A stretch of 64,000 nt of DNA from Sphingopyxis sp. PAMC25046 (lineage in GTDB: Bacteria > Pseudomonadota > Alphaproteobacteria > Sphingomonadales > Sphingomonadaceae). Below are positions 48,515 through 56,587 of this stretch, piece after piece; the first letter of the stretch is position 1; every line of letters begins with the position of its first letter. Location: the NCBI RefSeq assembly GCF_004795895.1, contig NZ_CP039250.1, forward strand, positions 1,922,001-1,986,000, in the 5' to 3' direction. Under the pieces are notes generated by a model that did no database searches, was not told where the DNA came from, and saw only the letters and a list, made by a program, of their open reading frames with translations. The position numbers and the translations under genes are program-made.

Positions 48515-48982
48515 TTAGCGCCACCGGAAATGGTTGCGATAGACCCGCACGACCTTGCCGCTGCGCGTATTGACCAGCAAAAGGTCGTTATAGTGGCGGA
48601 CATAGGTCAGGCTGCGACCCGCCCGAGGCACGCCCCAGCGGCTGTCCCAGGCCGGGCGATAGGCCGGGGCGTAATAGCTCGAACGGAGCGTCGCGCCGAC
48701 GCGGAACTGCTGGTAGCGGAAGGGCGCGCGATAATTCTGGTAGCGCGTATCACGGCGCCAGTCGCGGACCTCGTCGCGATAGTCGCGCTTCGCATCGCGA
48801 TACTCGCGACGTTCTTCGCGAATGTCGCCGCGATCGCCATAGCGCTGTGCATCCCGCAATTCGCGGCGCTCTTCGCGAACGTCGCGGCGTTCTTCACGGA
48901 TATCGCGGGTCTGCGCCTGCGCGACGGCCGGAACCATCATCGCGGCGATCAGGCCGGCGGCGAGAAATTTGGTCTTCTTCAT
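48515..48982 (-). CDS. RcnB-family exported protein
   Basis: The 155-residue protein has a signal peptide (KFLAAGLIAAMMVPAVAQAQ) and a long charged repeat (REERRDVREERRELRD, DIREERREYRDAKRDYRDEVRDWRRD) forming a probable helix or coiled coil. The C-terminal RcnB domain follows (about 105-155; YVRHYNDLLLVNTRSGKVVRVYRNHFRW). RcnB of E. coli is a periplasmic nickel/cobalt homeostasis protein; these sphingomonad forms share the C-terminal domain but have no proven metal role. Confidence 0.85.
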   Translation of the reverse strand: MKKTKFLAAGLIAAMMVPAVAQAQTRDIREERRDVREERRELRDAQRYGDRGDIREERREYRDAKRDYRDEVRDWRRDTRYQNYRAPFRYQQFRVGATLRSSYYAPAYRPAWDSRWGVPRAGRSLTYVRHYNDLLLVNTRSGKVVRVYRNHFRWR

Positions 48983-49128
48983 TGTGCCATTCCTTTTTCA
49001 TCCGTCAGGGGGAGGGGATCTGCCCGATGACAAGAAATGGTCTAGGCGATTCGATTTGAACCGACCCAGAATGCCGCGTTTATTTTCAGGTCATTAGTGT
49101 CGCAATTTGTCGTGATCATAACGACGAA

Positions 49129-49154
49129 ATGGCGCCGTCTCGCGACGGCGCCAT
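49129..49154 (-). terminator. Terminator hairpin after the thiolase gene
   Basis: ATGGCGCCGT and ACGGCGCCAT form a perfect 10-bp stem with a 6-base loop, 22 bases beyond the thiolase stop, followed leftward by TTCGTCGTT. Confidence 0.7.
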
Positions 49155-49175
49155 GCAACTTTTCGCGATTTCCGG

Positions 49176-50363
49176 TTAGACCAGTTCGACCGCGACCGCA
49201 GTCGCTTCGCCGCCGCCGATGCACAGGCTGGCTATGCCGCGCGTCTTGCCATGACGCTGGAGTGCCGCGATCAGCGTCGTGATGATGCGCGTACCGCTGG
49301 CGCCGATCGGATGGCCGAGCGCGGTCGCGCCGCCATGGACGTTGATCTTGTCGTGCGGGATGCCGAGGTCGTGCATCGCGAACATCGCAACACAGGCAAA
49401 GGCCTCATTGACCTCGAACAGGTCGACGTCGCCGATTGACCAGCCGGTCTTGGCGAGCAGCTTGTTGATCGCGCCGACCGGGGCGACGGTGAAATCCTTG
49501 GGTTCCTGCGCGTGCGCGGCGTGCGCGACGAGGCGCGCGACGGGCTTCGCGCCCTTGGCATCGGCGATCGACTGGCGCGTCAGCACGACGGCGGCGGCAC
49601 CATCCGAAATCGACGAACTGGTCGCGGCGGTGATCGTACCGTCCTTGGCAAAGGCGGGGCGCAGCGTCGGGATCTTGTCGGGCATCGCCTTGCCCGGCGC
49701 CTCGTCGGTGTCGACGACGACATCGCCCTTGCGGCCCGCGATCGTTACCGGCGCGATTTCGGCGGCAAAGGCGCCGTCGGTGATCGCGGCCTTGGCGCGG
49801 CTCAGCGAGGTCAGCGTATAGTCGTCCTGCGACTGGCGGCTCAGTTGATAGGCATCGGCGGTGTCCTGCGCGAAGGTGCCCATCGCGCGGCCCGCATCAT
49901 AGGCGTCCTCCAGCCCGTCGAGGAACATATGGTCATAGGCGGTGTCGTGGCCGATGCGCGCGCCCGAACGATGCTTCTTGAGCAGGTAAGGCGCGTTGGT
50001 CATCGATTCCATGCCGCCCGCGACGATCAGGTCGACGCTGCCCGCGGCAAGCGCTTCGGCGCCCATGATCACCGTCTGCATGCCCGAACCGCACACCTTG
50101 TTGACGGTCGTCGCTTGCACCGATTTGGGCAGGCCCGCCTTGATCGCGGCCTGGCGCGCCGGCGCCTGGCCGAGCCCGGCGGGCAGGACGCAGCCCATAT
50201 AGATGCGCTCGATATCGTCGCCCGAAACGCCCGCGCGCTCGACCGCCGCCTTTACCGCGGTCGCGCCGAGGTCGGTCGCGCTCGCGTCCGACAAGCTGCC
50301 CTGCATGCTGCCCATCGGGGTGCGCGCATAGGAGAGGAAGACGACGGGATCGGTGGCGGTCAT
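49176..50363 (-). CDS. Acetyl-CoA C-acyltransferase (thiolase)
   Basis: The 395-residue protein is a degradative/biosynthetic-type thiolase: nucleophile Cys in NKVCGSGMQ, VNEAFACV, catalytic His in GGATALGHPIGASG and second Cys in CIGGGEA. It condenses or cleaves acyl-CoA with acetyl-CoA in the cytoplasm. The ATG at MTATDPVVFL was chosen over an in-frame upstream extension that has no family match. Acetoacetyl-CoA thiolase and 3-ketoacyl-CoA thiolase cannot be separated by eye. It ends in a terminator and is divergent from the aldehyde dehydrogenase. Confidence 0.93.
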   Translation of the reverse strand: MTATDPVVFLSYARTPMGSMQGSLSDASATDLGATAVKAAVERAGVSGDDIERIYMGCVLPAGLGQAPARQAAIKAGLPKSVQATTVNKVCGSGMQTVIMGAEALAAGSVDLIVAGGMESMTNAPYLLKKHRSGARIGHDTAYDHMFLDGLEDAYDAGRAMGTFAQDTADAYQLSRQSQDDYTLTSLSRAKAAITDGAFAAEIAPVTIAGRKGDVVVDTDEAPGKAMPDKIPTLRPAFAKDGTITAATSSSISDGAAAVVLTRQSIADAKGAKPVARLVAHAAHAQEPKDFTVAPVGAINKLLAKTGWSIGDVDLFEVNEAFACVAMFAMHDLGIPHDKINVHGGATALGHPIGASGTRIITTLIAALQRHGKTRGIASLCIGGGEATAVAVELV

Positions 50364-50521
50364 GGCAAAAGACTCCGTAGGGGAAAACTGGTCGGCGGTT
50401 CGATTAGCGGCTTTGCTGCAATTGCGAAAGGGGTAGGGCAAAGATGGGGAGAGCGTTTCAACTTGCAACCGGCCTTGCGACATGATCAAACATCGCCGCC
50501 AAGCATTAGGGGAGACGGGTC

Positions 50522-51976
50522 ATGGCCACCGCGATCAAGCAGGATCTAGCCGGCGAAACGGCGCGCATGCACGAGGTGCTCGCCGCGCAGAAGGCGAGCT
50601 TCACCGCCGCCATGCCCGAAAGCCTGGCCGTCCGCACCGACCGGATCGACCGCGCGGTTGCCTTGCTCGTCGATAATGCCGAGGAATTTGCGAAGGCGGT
50701 GAGCGAGGATTTCGGCCATCGCAGCCGCGAACAGACGCTGATGACCGACATCATGCCGTCGGTCAGCGCCCTCAAACATGCGAAAAAGCATATGGCCGCC
50801 TGGTCGAAGGGCGAGAAGCGCAAGCCAACCTTTCCGCTCGGGCTGCTCGGCGCCAAGGCCGAGGTCGTTTATCAGCCGAAGGGCGTCGTCGGGGTCGTCG
50901 CGCCGTGGAATTTCCCCGTCGGCATGGTCTTCGTCCCGATGGCGGGCATCCTCGCCGCGGGCAACCGCGCGATGATCAAGCCCAGCGAGTTCACCGAACA
51001 TGTCTCGGCGCTGATGGCACGGCTGGTCCCCGAATATTTCGACGAGAGCGAGATGGCGGTGTTCACCGGCGATGCCGAGGTTGGCATCGCCTTTTCCAAG
51101 CTCGCCTTCGACCATATGATCTTCACCGGTGCTACCAGTGTCGGGCGTCACATCATGCGCGCCGCCGCCGACAATCTTGTCCCCGTGACGCTCGAGCTCG
51201 GCGGCAAGTCGCCGACCTTCATCGGGCGCAGCGCCAACAAGGAGCAGGCGGGGCAGCGCGTCGCGCTCGGCAAGTTGATGAACGCGGGGCAAATCTGCCT
51301 CGCCCCCGATTACCTCCTCGTCGCCGAGGACCAGGAGGGCGAGGTGATCGACAGCGTCACCAAGGGCGCCGCGGCGCTCTATCCGACGCTGCTCGCCAAC
51401 GACGATTACACCTCTGTGGTCAACGTCCGTAACTACGACCGGCTGCAATCCTACCTTGCTGACGCGCGCGAGAAGGGTGCGGAGGTGATCGAGGTCAATC
51501 CGGGCGGCGAGGATTTCGCTAGCGCCAACGGCCACAAGATGCCGCTGCATATCGTGCGCAATCCCACCGACGACATGAAAGTGATGCAGGAGGAAATCTT
51601 CGGACCCATCCTGCCGGTCAAGACCTACAAGACGATCGACGACGCGATCGATTATGTGAACGAGCACGACCGTCCACTCGGTCTTTATTATTTCGGGCAG
51701 GACAAGAGCGAGGAGGATCGCGTGCTGACGCGCACGATCTCGGGCGGGGTGACGGTCAACGACGTACTGTTCCACAACGCGATGGAAGACCTGCCGTTCG
51801 GCGGCGTCGGGCCGTCGGGGATGGGCAATTATCATGGGCTGGACGGTTTCCGAACCTTCAGCCATGCGCGTGCCGTCTATCGCCAGCCCAAGCTCGACGT
51901 CGCGGGACTTGCCGGCTTCAAACCGCCTTATGGTAAAGCGACGGCGAAGACGCTGGCGAAAGAGCTGAAGAAATAG
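50522..51976 (+). CDS. Coniferyl-aldehyde-dehydrogenase-like NAD(P)-dependent dehydrogenase
   Basis: The 484-residue protein is of the class 3-type aldehyde dehydrogenase group that includes coniferyl aldehyde dehydrogenase: APWNFPVGMVFVPMAGILAAGN, the Glu in LELGGKSP, the nucleophile Cys in NAGQICLAPDYLLV and PFGGVGPSGMGNYHG. The QICLAPDY form is typical for the group. It oxidises aromatic or aliphatic aldehydes to acids. Start set by an ATG with GGGGAGACGGGTC upstream. It ends one base from the convergent transporter gene. Confidence 0.9.
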   Translation: MATAIKQDLAGETARMHEVLAAQKASFTAAMPESLAVRTDRIDRAVALLVDNAEEFAKAVSEDFGHRSREQTLMTDIMPSVSALKHAKKHMAAWSKGEKRKPTFPLGLLGAKAEVVYQPKGVVGVVAPWNFPVGMVFVPMAGILAAGNRAMIKPSEFTEHVSALMARLVPEYFDESEMAVFTGDAEVGIAFSKLAFDHMIFTGATSVGRHIMRAAADNLVPVTLELGGKSPTFIGRSANKEQAGQRVALGKLMNAGQICLAPDYLLVAEDQEGEVIDSVTKGAAALYPTLLANDDYTSVVNVRNYDRLQSYLADAREKGAEVIEVNPGGEDFASANGHKMPLHIVRNPTDDMKVMQEEIFGPILPVKTYKTIDDAIDYVNEHDRPLGLYYFGQDKSEEDRVLTRTISGGVTVNDVLFHNAMEDLPFGGVGPSGMGNYHGLDGFRTFSHARAVYRQPKLDVAGLAGFKPPYGKATAKTLAKELKK

Positions 51977-51977
51977 C

Positions 51978-53087
51978 TCAGTCCTTCCCGGCGACCCTGA
52001 TCGGCTTGCCGAGCAGCGTCTTCACATAGATGCGCTGGACCAGGACATAGACGACCACGGTCAGCGGCGCGGCGAGCAACACGCCGAGAAAGCCGAACAA
52101 GATGCCCGCGGCGACGACCGCGAACAGCAGCACCGCTGGCGGCACGTCGACCGCCTGTTTCTGGATCATCGGCTGCAGGAAATTGCCCTGCAATTGCTGG
52201 ATCGCGAGGAACAGCAGGAGCGTCCATAGCGCCGTCATGGGCGACACGGTGAAGGCGAGCAGCACCGCGGGAACGCCTGCGATGATCGGCCCGATCATCG
52301 GGATGACGTCGAGCAGGCCGGCGATCAGGCCGAGACCCCCGGCCGCGGGGACGCCGAGCAGCGCGAGCCCCGCCCAGGTCAGCGCCGCGACGACGAGCGA
52401 CGATACCGCCTGTCCGACCATCCAGCCTTTCAGCCCGCGCGCCGCATCGTCGAGCGCCAGCGCTCCCGTTTCTTCCGCGCGCGTCGGAAGCATGAGCAAC
52501 AGCCCGCGCCGGTAGGTCGCCGGGTCGCTGGCGAGGAAGATCGCCGCGACGAGCACGAGCACGAAATCGGCGATGCCGCTGCCCGCTGCCAGGGCATAGC
52601 CGCCCGCTTGCGATGCTAGGCGCGAGATATCGTCGCTGCCGACCTCGGCCAGCTCGCGCACGCGTTGTCCCAGTCCATAGCGGTCGAGAAATGCCTCGAC
52701 GCCGCGCAATGCTTGCGGAAGCTGCTCGCGAATCGTGTCGACCTCGCGCGCCAGCTGCGATCCGAACAGCATGAAGGCGCCCGCGAAGATCGCGACGATC
52801 CCCGCGACCGACAGTGTCAGCGCGATGCCACGGCCGATCTTCGTTTTGCGGCAGATCCAGCTCGCGATCGCGTCGAAGATCGCGCCGAGCACGATCGCTG
52901 CGAAAACGAGCATAAAGAAACGCGTCAGTTCGATCACCAGCAGCGCGACGCCGACCAGCGCCAGCACGATCAATGTCGCTCCCGCGATCCGGCCGGGGCC
53001 AAACGCGGGCGACGGAGCACCGGCGGGCTTCGCTTTGCTCTGCGGTCGGGCGGGCGAGGCGGCGGGTGCCGGCGTCTTTTCGGTCAT
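51978..53087 (-). CDS. AI-2E family transporter
   Basis: The 369-residue membrane protein has a Pro/Ala-rich cytoplasmic start and about seven or eight helices. The family's blocks are DVIPMIGPIIAGVPAVLLA, LFLAIQQLQGNFLQPMIQ and GFLGVLLAAPLTVVVYVLVQRIY. Members are permease- or antiporter-like proteins (PerM/TqsA relatives); signal export is unproven for most. I set the start at MTEKTPAPAAS because the in-frame extension upstream runs through the tRNA gene. Confidence 0.9.
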   Translation of the reverse strand: MTEKTPAPAASPARPQSKAKPAGAPSPAFGPGRIAGATLIVLALVGVALLVIELTRFFMLVFAAIVLGAIFDAIASWICRKTKIGRGIALTLSVAGIVAIFAGAFMLFGSQLAREVDTIREQLPQALRGVEAFLDRYGLGQRVRELAEVGSDDISRLASQAGGYALAAGSGIADFVLVLVAAIFLASDPATYRRGLLLMLPTRAEETGALALDDAARGLKGWMVGQAVSSLVVAALTWAGLALLGVPAAGGLGLIAGLLDVIPMIGPIIAGVPAVLLAFTVSPMTALWTLLLFLAIQQLQGNFLQPMIQKQAVDVPPAVLLFAVVAAGILFGFLGVLLAAPLTVVVYVLVQRIYVKTLLGKPIRVAGKD

Positions 53088-53190
53088 CGCGCCACCATAT
53101 CGGCGGCGGTATTTCGCGCAAGCATATGCTCCGCCGTGATTCGCGCTGGACGCGGACCGTGCTTTTATGGCAACGGCTCCGCGTCCACGG

Positions 53191-53275
53191 GCCCCTGTGG
53201 TGAAATTGGTAGACGCGCTCGACTCAAAATCGAGTTCCGCAAGGAGTGCTGGTTCGAGTCCGGCCAGGGGCACCA
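53191..53275 (+). tRNA. tRNA-Leu (anticodon CAA)
   Basis: A full cloverleaf can be drawn: acceptor GCCCCTG/CAGGGGC, D-arm with AAATTGGTAGAC, anticodon stem CTCGA/TCGAG with loop CTCAAAA (anticodon CAA at 53225-53227), a long class II variable arm, T-arm with GGTTCGAGTCC, and an encoded CCA (53273-53275). It reads the UUG codon. The class II variable arm and anticodon both support leucine. Confidence 0.96.
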
Positions 53276-53298
53276 ACGCAATCGGTCGTGGCGAACGC

Positions 53299-53946
53299 CT
53301 ATCGTGCGACGAAGGTCAGCGTCGAAATGTGGTACGTCTTCGCGACGTCTTTGCCGCCGAGGGGGCGAAGGCCCTCGATATCGTGCGAGATCGACAGCAG
53401 GTAACGGCCGGAGCCTGTCACGGGCACGTCGATGCGGCCCTGGTCATCGGCGGCGAAGCTTTTTTGCCAGCGGTCGGCGTTGATCACCGTCACCTTCGCG
53501 CCGGGGAGCGGCTGGCCCATCCAGTGGACGACGAAACTGTCCGCCCCGGCGGCGGTCGGAACGATTTCGAGGTCGAGCGCCGACCGCGTTTCGATGCGCC
53601 CGGCGCGCGCATAATAGATCACGCCCTCCCATTTGCCGCCGTCGGCTTTCCACGGCGCGAATACATTGTCGTCGGTCAGGCGGACGTCGCCCGTGCCGGT
53701 CACTGCCGCTTCGATATGGTTCGCGCGGCGGACCAGCGCCGCCGGCTTCGCACTGTGGTCCGCGACGAGACGCGGGGCCGTCAGCTTGGAAAATTCGGGG
53801 TCGCCGGCTTCGGGAACCGGGTCGGCGGGTTCGCCGAGGTAGATGCGTGCGGGGCCGCTCCCATCGCGTTCAATCCAGACCTCGTGTGCGGTGGCGGGTG
53901 ACGAAAGGAAGCTGAAAGCCATCAGCACGGCCAAGGTCTTTTTCAT
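53299..53946 (-). CDS. Exported DUF4198-type protein, iron-locus associated
   Basis: The 215-residue protein has a signal peptide (LAVLMAFSFLSSPATAHEVWIE), and the mature protein starts with the HEVWIE histidine characteristic of DUF4198 proteins of metal transport loci. Two beta-sandwich parts follow, the second with a carboxypeptidase-like repeat (GQPLPGAKVTVINADR, DDQGRIDVPVTGSGRYLLSISH). It is divergent from a TonB siderophore receptor and so probably helps metal capture in the periplasm. Confidence 0.83.
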   Translation of the reverse strand: MKKTLAVLMAFSFLSSPATAHEVWIERDGSGPARIYLGEPADPVPEAGDPEFSKLTAPRLVADHSAKPAALVRRANHIEAAVTGTGDVRLTDDNVFAPWKADGGKWEGVIYYARAGRIETRSALDLEIVPTAAGADSFVVHWMGQPLPGAKVTVINADRWQKSFAADDQGRIDVPVTGSGRYLLSISHDIEGLRPLGGKDVAKTYHISTLTFVAR

Positions 53947-54059
53947 CGGGCGTCCTCTTTTTCGAATATGCCGGAGCGGCGGTGGGGCTGCGGCAGCCCG
54001 TTGGAGGGTATGTGACCTCGAACGACACTTATTGCAAACGATTATTAATAGCTTGCTAT

Positions 54060-54074
54060 TGCGACCTATTCGCT
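54060..54074 (+). promoter_or_regulatory. Fur-box-like inverted repeat before the TonB receptor gene
   Basis: TGCGA-CCTAT-TCGCT matches a TGCGA-N5-TCGCA palindrome in 9 of 10 arm positions, the shape of a common Fur box variant. A weaker third copy (TGAGA-TTGAG-TCGCA) lies at 54093-54107, and AATAGC-TT-GCTATT (54047-54060) overlaps on the left. Confidence 0.5.
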
Positions 54075-54121
54075 CTAGCTGCCGCCCCTAATTGAGATTG
54101 AGTCGCAAAAAGGGAAATGCC

Positions 54122-56218
54122 ATGACCGTCCGAATGATCGCGCTCTGCGGAGCAGCCACGCTGGTTCTTGCCGGCAATCCGGCTTGGGCGGGCGAGGGGG
54201 CGGACGATGCCGCGTTCGCTGACGCAGCTGCCGAAGCCGATGCGGGCGCCGCCGAGGACGCGATCGTCGTCACTGGCTATACCGGAACCAAGACCGATAC
54301 CGCGCTGACCGAATTGCCACAGCCGATCAAGGTCATCACCGCCGAACAATATGAAGCGCAGGGCGCGATCAGCATCAGCGACACGGTGAAATATGCCGCC
54401 GGCGTCCTCGCCAATCCCTATGGCCGCGACACTCGCGTGGACGGGTTCAACGTCCGCGGGCTCGATGCGCTGCAGTTCCGCGACGGGATGCGCGACATCT
54501 TCTCCTATTATGCCTCGATCACGTCGGACCCCTATAATTTCTCGCGTGTCGAAATCGTGCGCGGCCCGGCCTCGGTGTTGTTCGGCCAAGGGTCGATCGG
54601 CGGTCTCGTCAACCTCGTCAGCAAGACGCCCGACTTCACCACGCGCGGCGAAATCAACCTCGTCTATGGCAGCTTTGACCGCAAGGAAGTGCTGGGCGAC
54701 GTCAACCTCGCGCTCACCGACAATCTCGCGGTCCGCTTCGTCGGTCGCGCGCGCGATGCCGACACCTATGTCGATCATGTTCCCGACGACCGCGTCATGT
54801 TCGCGCCCTCGATCCGCTGGCAACCGACACCCGACACCGACGTGGTGCTGACCGGCCTCTATCAGGAGGACGACACCGGCTCGACCTCGCAGTTCTTGCC
54901 GATCGTCGGTACCTTTCGCCCCAACACCGTCGCCGGCGAGCAGCTCGAGCGCTACACCTTCGTCGGCAAGCCTGGCTGGGACCGTTATGCCGGTCGCTCG
55001 CTCCAGGGCGGCGGATCGATCACCCACCGCTTCTCGGACAAGGTGCAGCTCAGCCTTAAGGCGCGCTACATCGACAGCGACCTTGAATATAATACCCACT
55101 ATGCCGATAGCTATACGAACCCGCAGGACCCCTTCTCGGTCTATGGAACCGACGGGCGCACCATCGGCCTCTATGCCGATGCCAGCGACGCACGGATGAA
55201 CGTGTTTTCGACCGACAATAATCTCCAGTTCAATTTCGACACCGGCGCCAATGTCGCGCACAAGCTGCTCGTCGGCGTCGATTACAGCTGGAACAAAGTG
55301 CAAAAGCGTGGGGTCTTCGGCTTCGAGATCGTCGATCTCTACGACATCGATGGCGGTGCGCTGCTCGCTTACGAACCCAGCGGCGATTTCACCCCGGAAA
55401 GCCAGAAGCAGCTCGGTGTCTATGTTCAGGACCAGATCCGCTTCTTCGACCGCGTCTCGGTCGTGCTCGGCGCGCGCCGCGACCGCGTCACCGGATCGTC
55501 GGGGCAGAAGGACAATGCCACCACCTTCCGTGCCGGCATCATCGGCGAGATTGGCGCGGGCATCTCGCCCTTCTTCAGCTACACCGAGAGCTTCCTGCCG
55601 GTCGCCGGCCGCATCGACAATGGTGACGGCACCTTCGGCGATCCCTACCGGCCGCAAACGGGCACGCAGTATGAAGCAGGCGTGAAGTGGCAGCCGACGC
55701 CGAACACGCTCGTCACCGCCACCGCCTTCAAGATCAAGGAGCGCAACCGCGTTCTCTATCTTGCCGCCGGCGGCACGGCCCAGTCGGGCGTGCTCGACAC
55801 CAAGGGCTTCGAAATCGAGGCCAGCCACACGTTGCCCGGCAATTTCGAACTGCTCGCCAATTACGGCTATGCGAAGCTCAAGTCGGAAACCAACACCAGC
55901 CTCGATTACATGCCGCGCCACACCGCGTCGCTCTGGTCGACCAAGACTTTCGGCCTTCCCGAGGACGCGCAGCTCCGCCTCGGCGGCGGCGTCGTCTACA
56001 GCGGCAAGAGCGTGTCGACGAGCCCGGTGTGGTCGATCGTCACGCCGTCGCGCACGACGGTCGACGCGCTGGCCGAAATCAACTGGAACAACTGGCGCTT
56101 CGCGGTCAACGCCACGAACCTCCTGAACAACGAATATTTCGCATCCTGCCTCGCGCGCGGCGACTGTTTCGTCGGCGCGCCGCGCAATGTGATGGGAACG
56201 GTCGGTTATCGCTTCTGA
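54122..56218 (+). CDS. TonB-dependent siderophore receptor
   Basis: The 698-residue outer-membrane protein has a signal peptide (ALCGAATLVLAGNPAWAGE), a TonB box region (DAIVVTGYTGTKTDT), the siderophore-receptor plug (LPQPIKVITAEQY, RVDGFNVRGLDALQFRDGMRD, RVEIVRGPASVLFGQGS) and a barrel ending MGTVGYRF. The plug type is the FhuA/FepA-like ferric siderophore family. The ATG at MTVRMIALC was chosen because the signal peptide starts here and AAAAAGGGAAATGCC precedes it. It heads a unit with DUF3649, PepSY and DUF3325 genes. Confidence 0.95.
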   Translation: MTVRMIALCGAATLVLAGNPAWAGEGADDAAFADAAAEADAGAAEDAIVVTGYTGTKTDTALTELPQPIKVITAEQYEAQGAISISDTVKYAAGVLANPYGRDTRVDGFNVRGLDALQFRDGMRDIFSYYASITSDPYNFSRVEIVRGPASVLFGQGSIGGLVNLVSKTPDFTTRGEINLVYGSFDRKEVLGDVNLALTDNLAVRFVGRARDADTYVDHVPDDRVMFAPSIRWQPTPDTDVVLTGLYQEDDTGSTSQFLPIVGTFRPNTVAGEQLERYTFVGKPGWDRYAGRSLQGGGSITHRFSDKVQLSLKARYIDSDLEYNTHYADSYTNPQDPFSVYGTDGRTIGLYADASDARMNVFSTDNNLQFNFDTGANVAHKLLVGVDYSWNKVQKRGVFGFEIVDLYDIDGGALLAYEPSGDFTPESQKQLGVYVQDQIRFFDRVSVVLGARRDRVTGSSGQKDNATTFRAGIIGEIGAGISPFFSYTESFLPVAGRIDNGDGTFGDPYRPQTGTQYEAGVKWQPTPNTLVTATAFKIKERNRVLYLAAGGTAQSGVLDTKGFEIEASHTLPGNFELLANYGYAKLKSETNTSLDYMPRHTASLWSTKTFGLPEDAQLRLGGGVVYSGKSVSTSPVWSIVTPSRTTVDALAEINWNNWRFAVNATNLLNNEYFASCLARGDCFVGAPRNVMGTVGYRF

Positions 56219-56244
56219 TGCATATGGGCTGGGAGCGAGGCTAT

Positions 56245-56259
56245 TGCGAGTCAGTCGCA
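56245..56259 (+). promoter_or_regulatory. Fur-box-like inverted repeat before the DUF3649 gene
   Basis: TGCGA-GTCAG-TCGCA is a perfect inverted repeat with the arms and 5-base spacing seen before the TonB receptor gene. It lies between the receptor stop and the DUF3649 start, so the downstream genes may have their own iron-controlled promoter. Confidence 0.5.
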
Positions 56260-56278
56260 TGTTTGCGATAGGGACGCG

Positions 56279-56587
56279 ATGAGCAGGGCGGTCCCAAAAT
56301 TGCGCGTCGCGAGCGCGCGCGCCGTTGCGGCGCGTGTGGTGGCCGCGGTGCCGCTCAACTATGCCGTAACGAGCGCGCTCACCATGCTCGTCGCGCGGCT
56401 TCTGCCGGGCGATGCGGCGCAGGCGTCGATCGGCGCGACCACGCTTTCCTTTGCGATTTTCGCAAGCCTTGCCATGACCGCCTTCACGGTCCGCTCGGTC
56501 GCGAAGCTGTGGTTCGGCCTCGTTGCCACCGGACTCGTCGCAGGCGCGGCTGATTGGGCGCTGATCGCGGTAGGAGGCCGGCTGTGA
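56279..56587 (+). CDS. DUF3649 iron-uptake-associated membrane protein
   Basis: The 102-residue protein has about three hydrophobic helices (PLNYAVTSALTMLVARLLPGDAAQAS; TLSFAIFASLAMTAFTVRS; KLWFGLVATGLVAGAADWALIAVG) and matches DUF3649, a partner of PepSY proteins in siderophore loci. It overlaps the PepSY gene by GTGA. Probable inner-membrane subunit of an iron reductase or release system; this is inferred from context. Confidence 0.85.
   Translation: MSRAVPKLRVASARAVAARVVAAVPLNYAVTSALTMLVARLLPGDAAQASIGATTLSFAIFASLAMTAFTVRSVAKLWFGLVATGLVAGAADWALIAVGGRL

Noticed and set aside
51978-53276. Longer form of the AI-2E transporter running through the tRNA-Leu gene
   Set aside because: A coding extension over a functional tRNA is implausible, and the residues before MTEKTPAPAAS match nothing.
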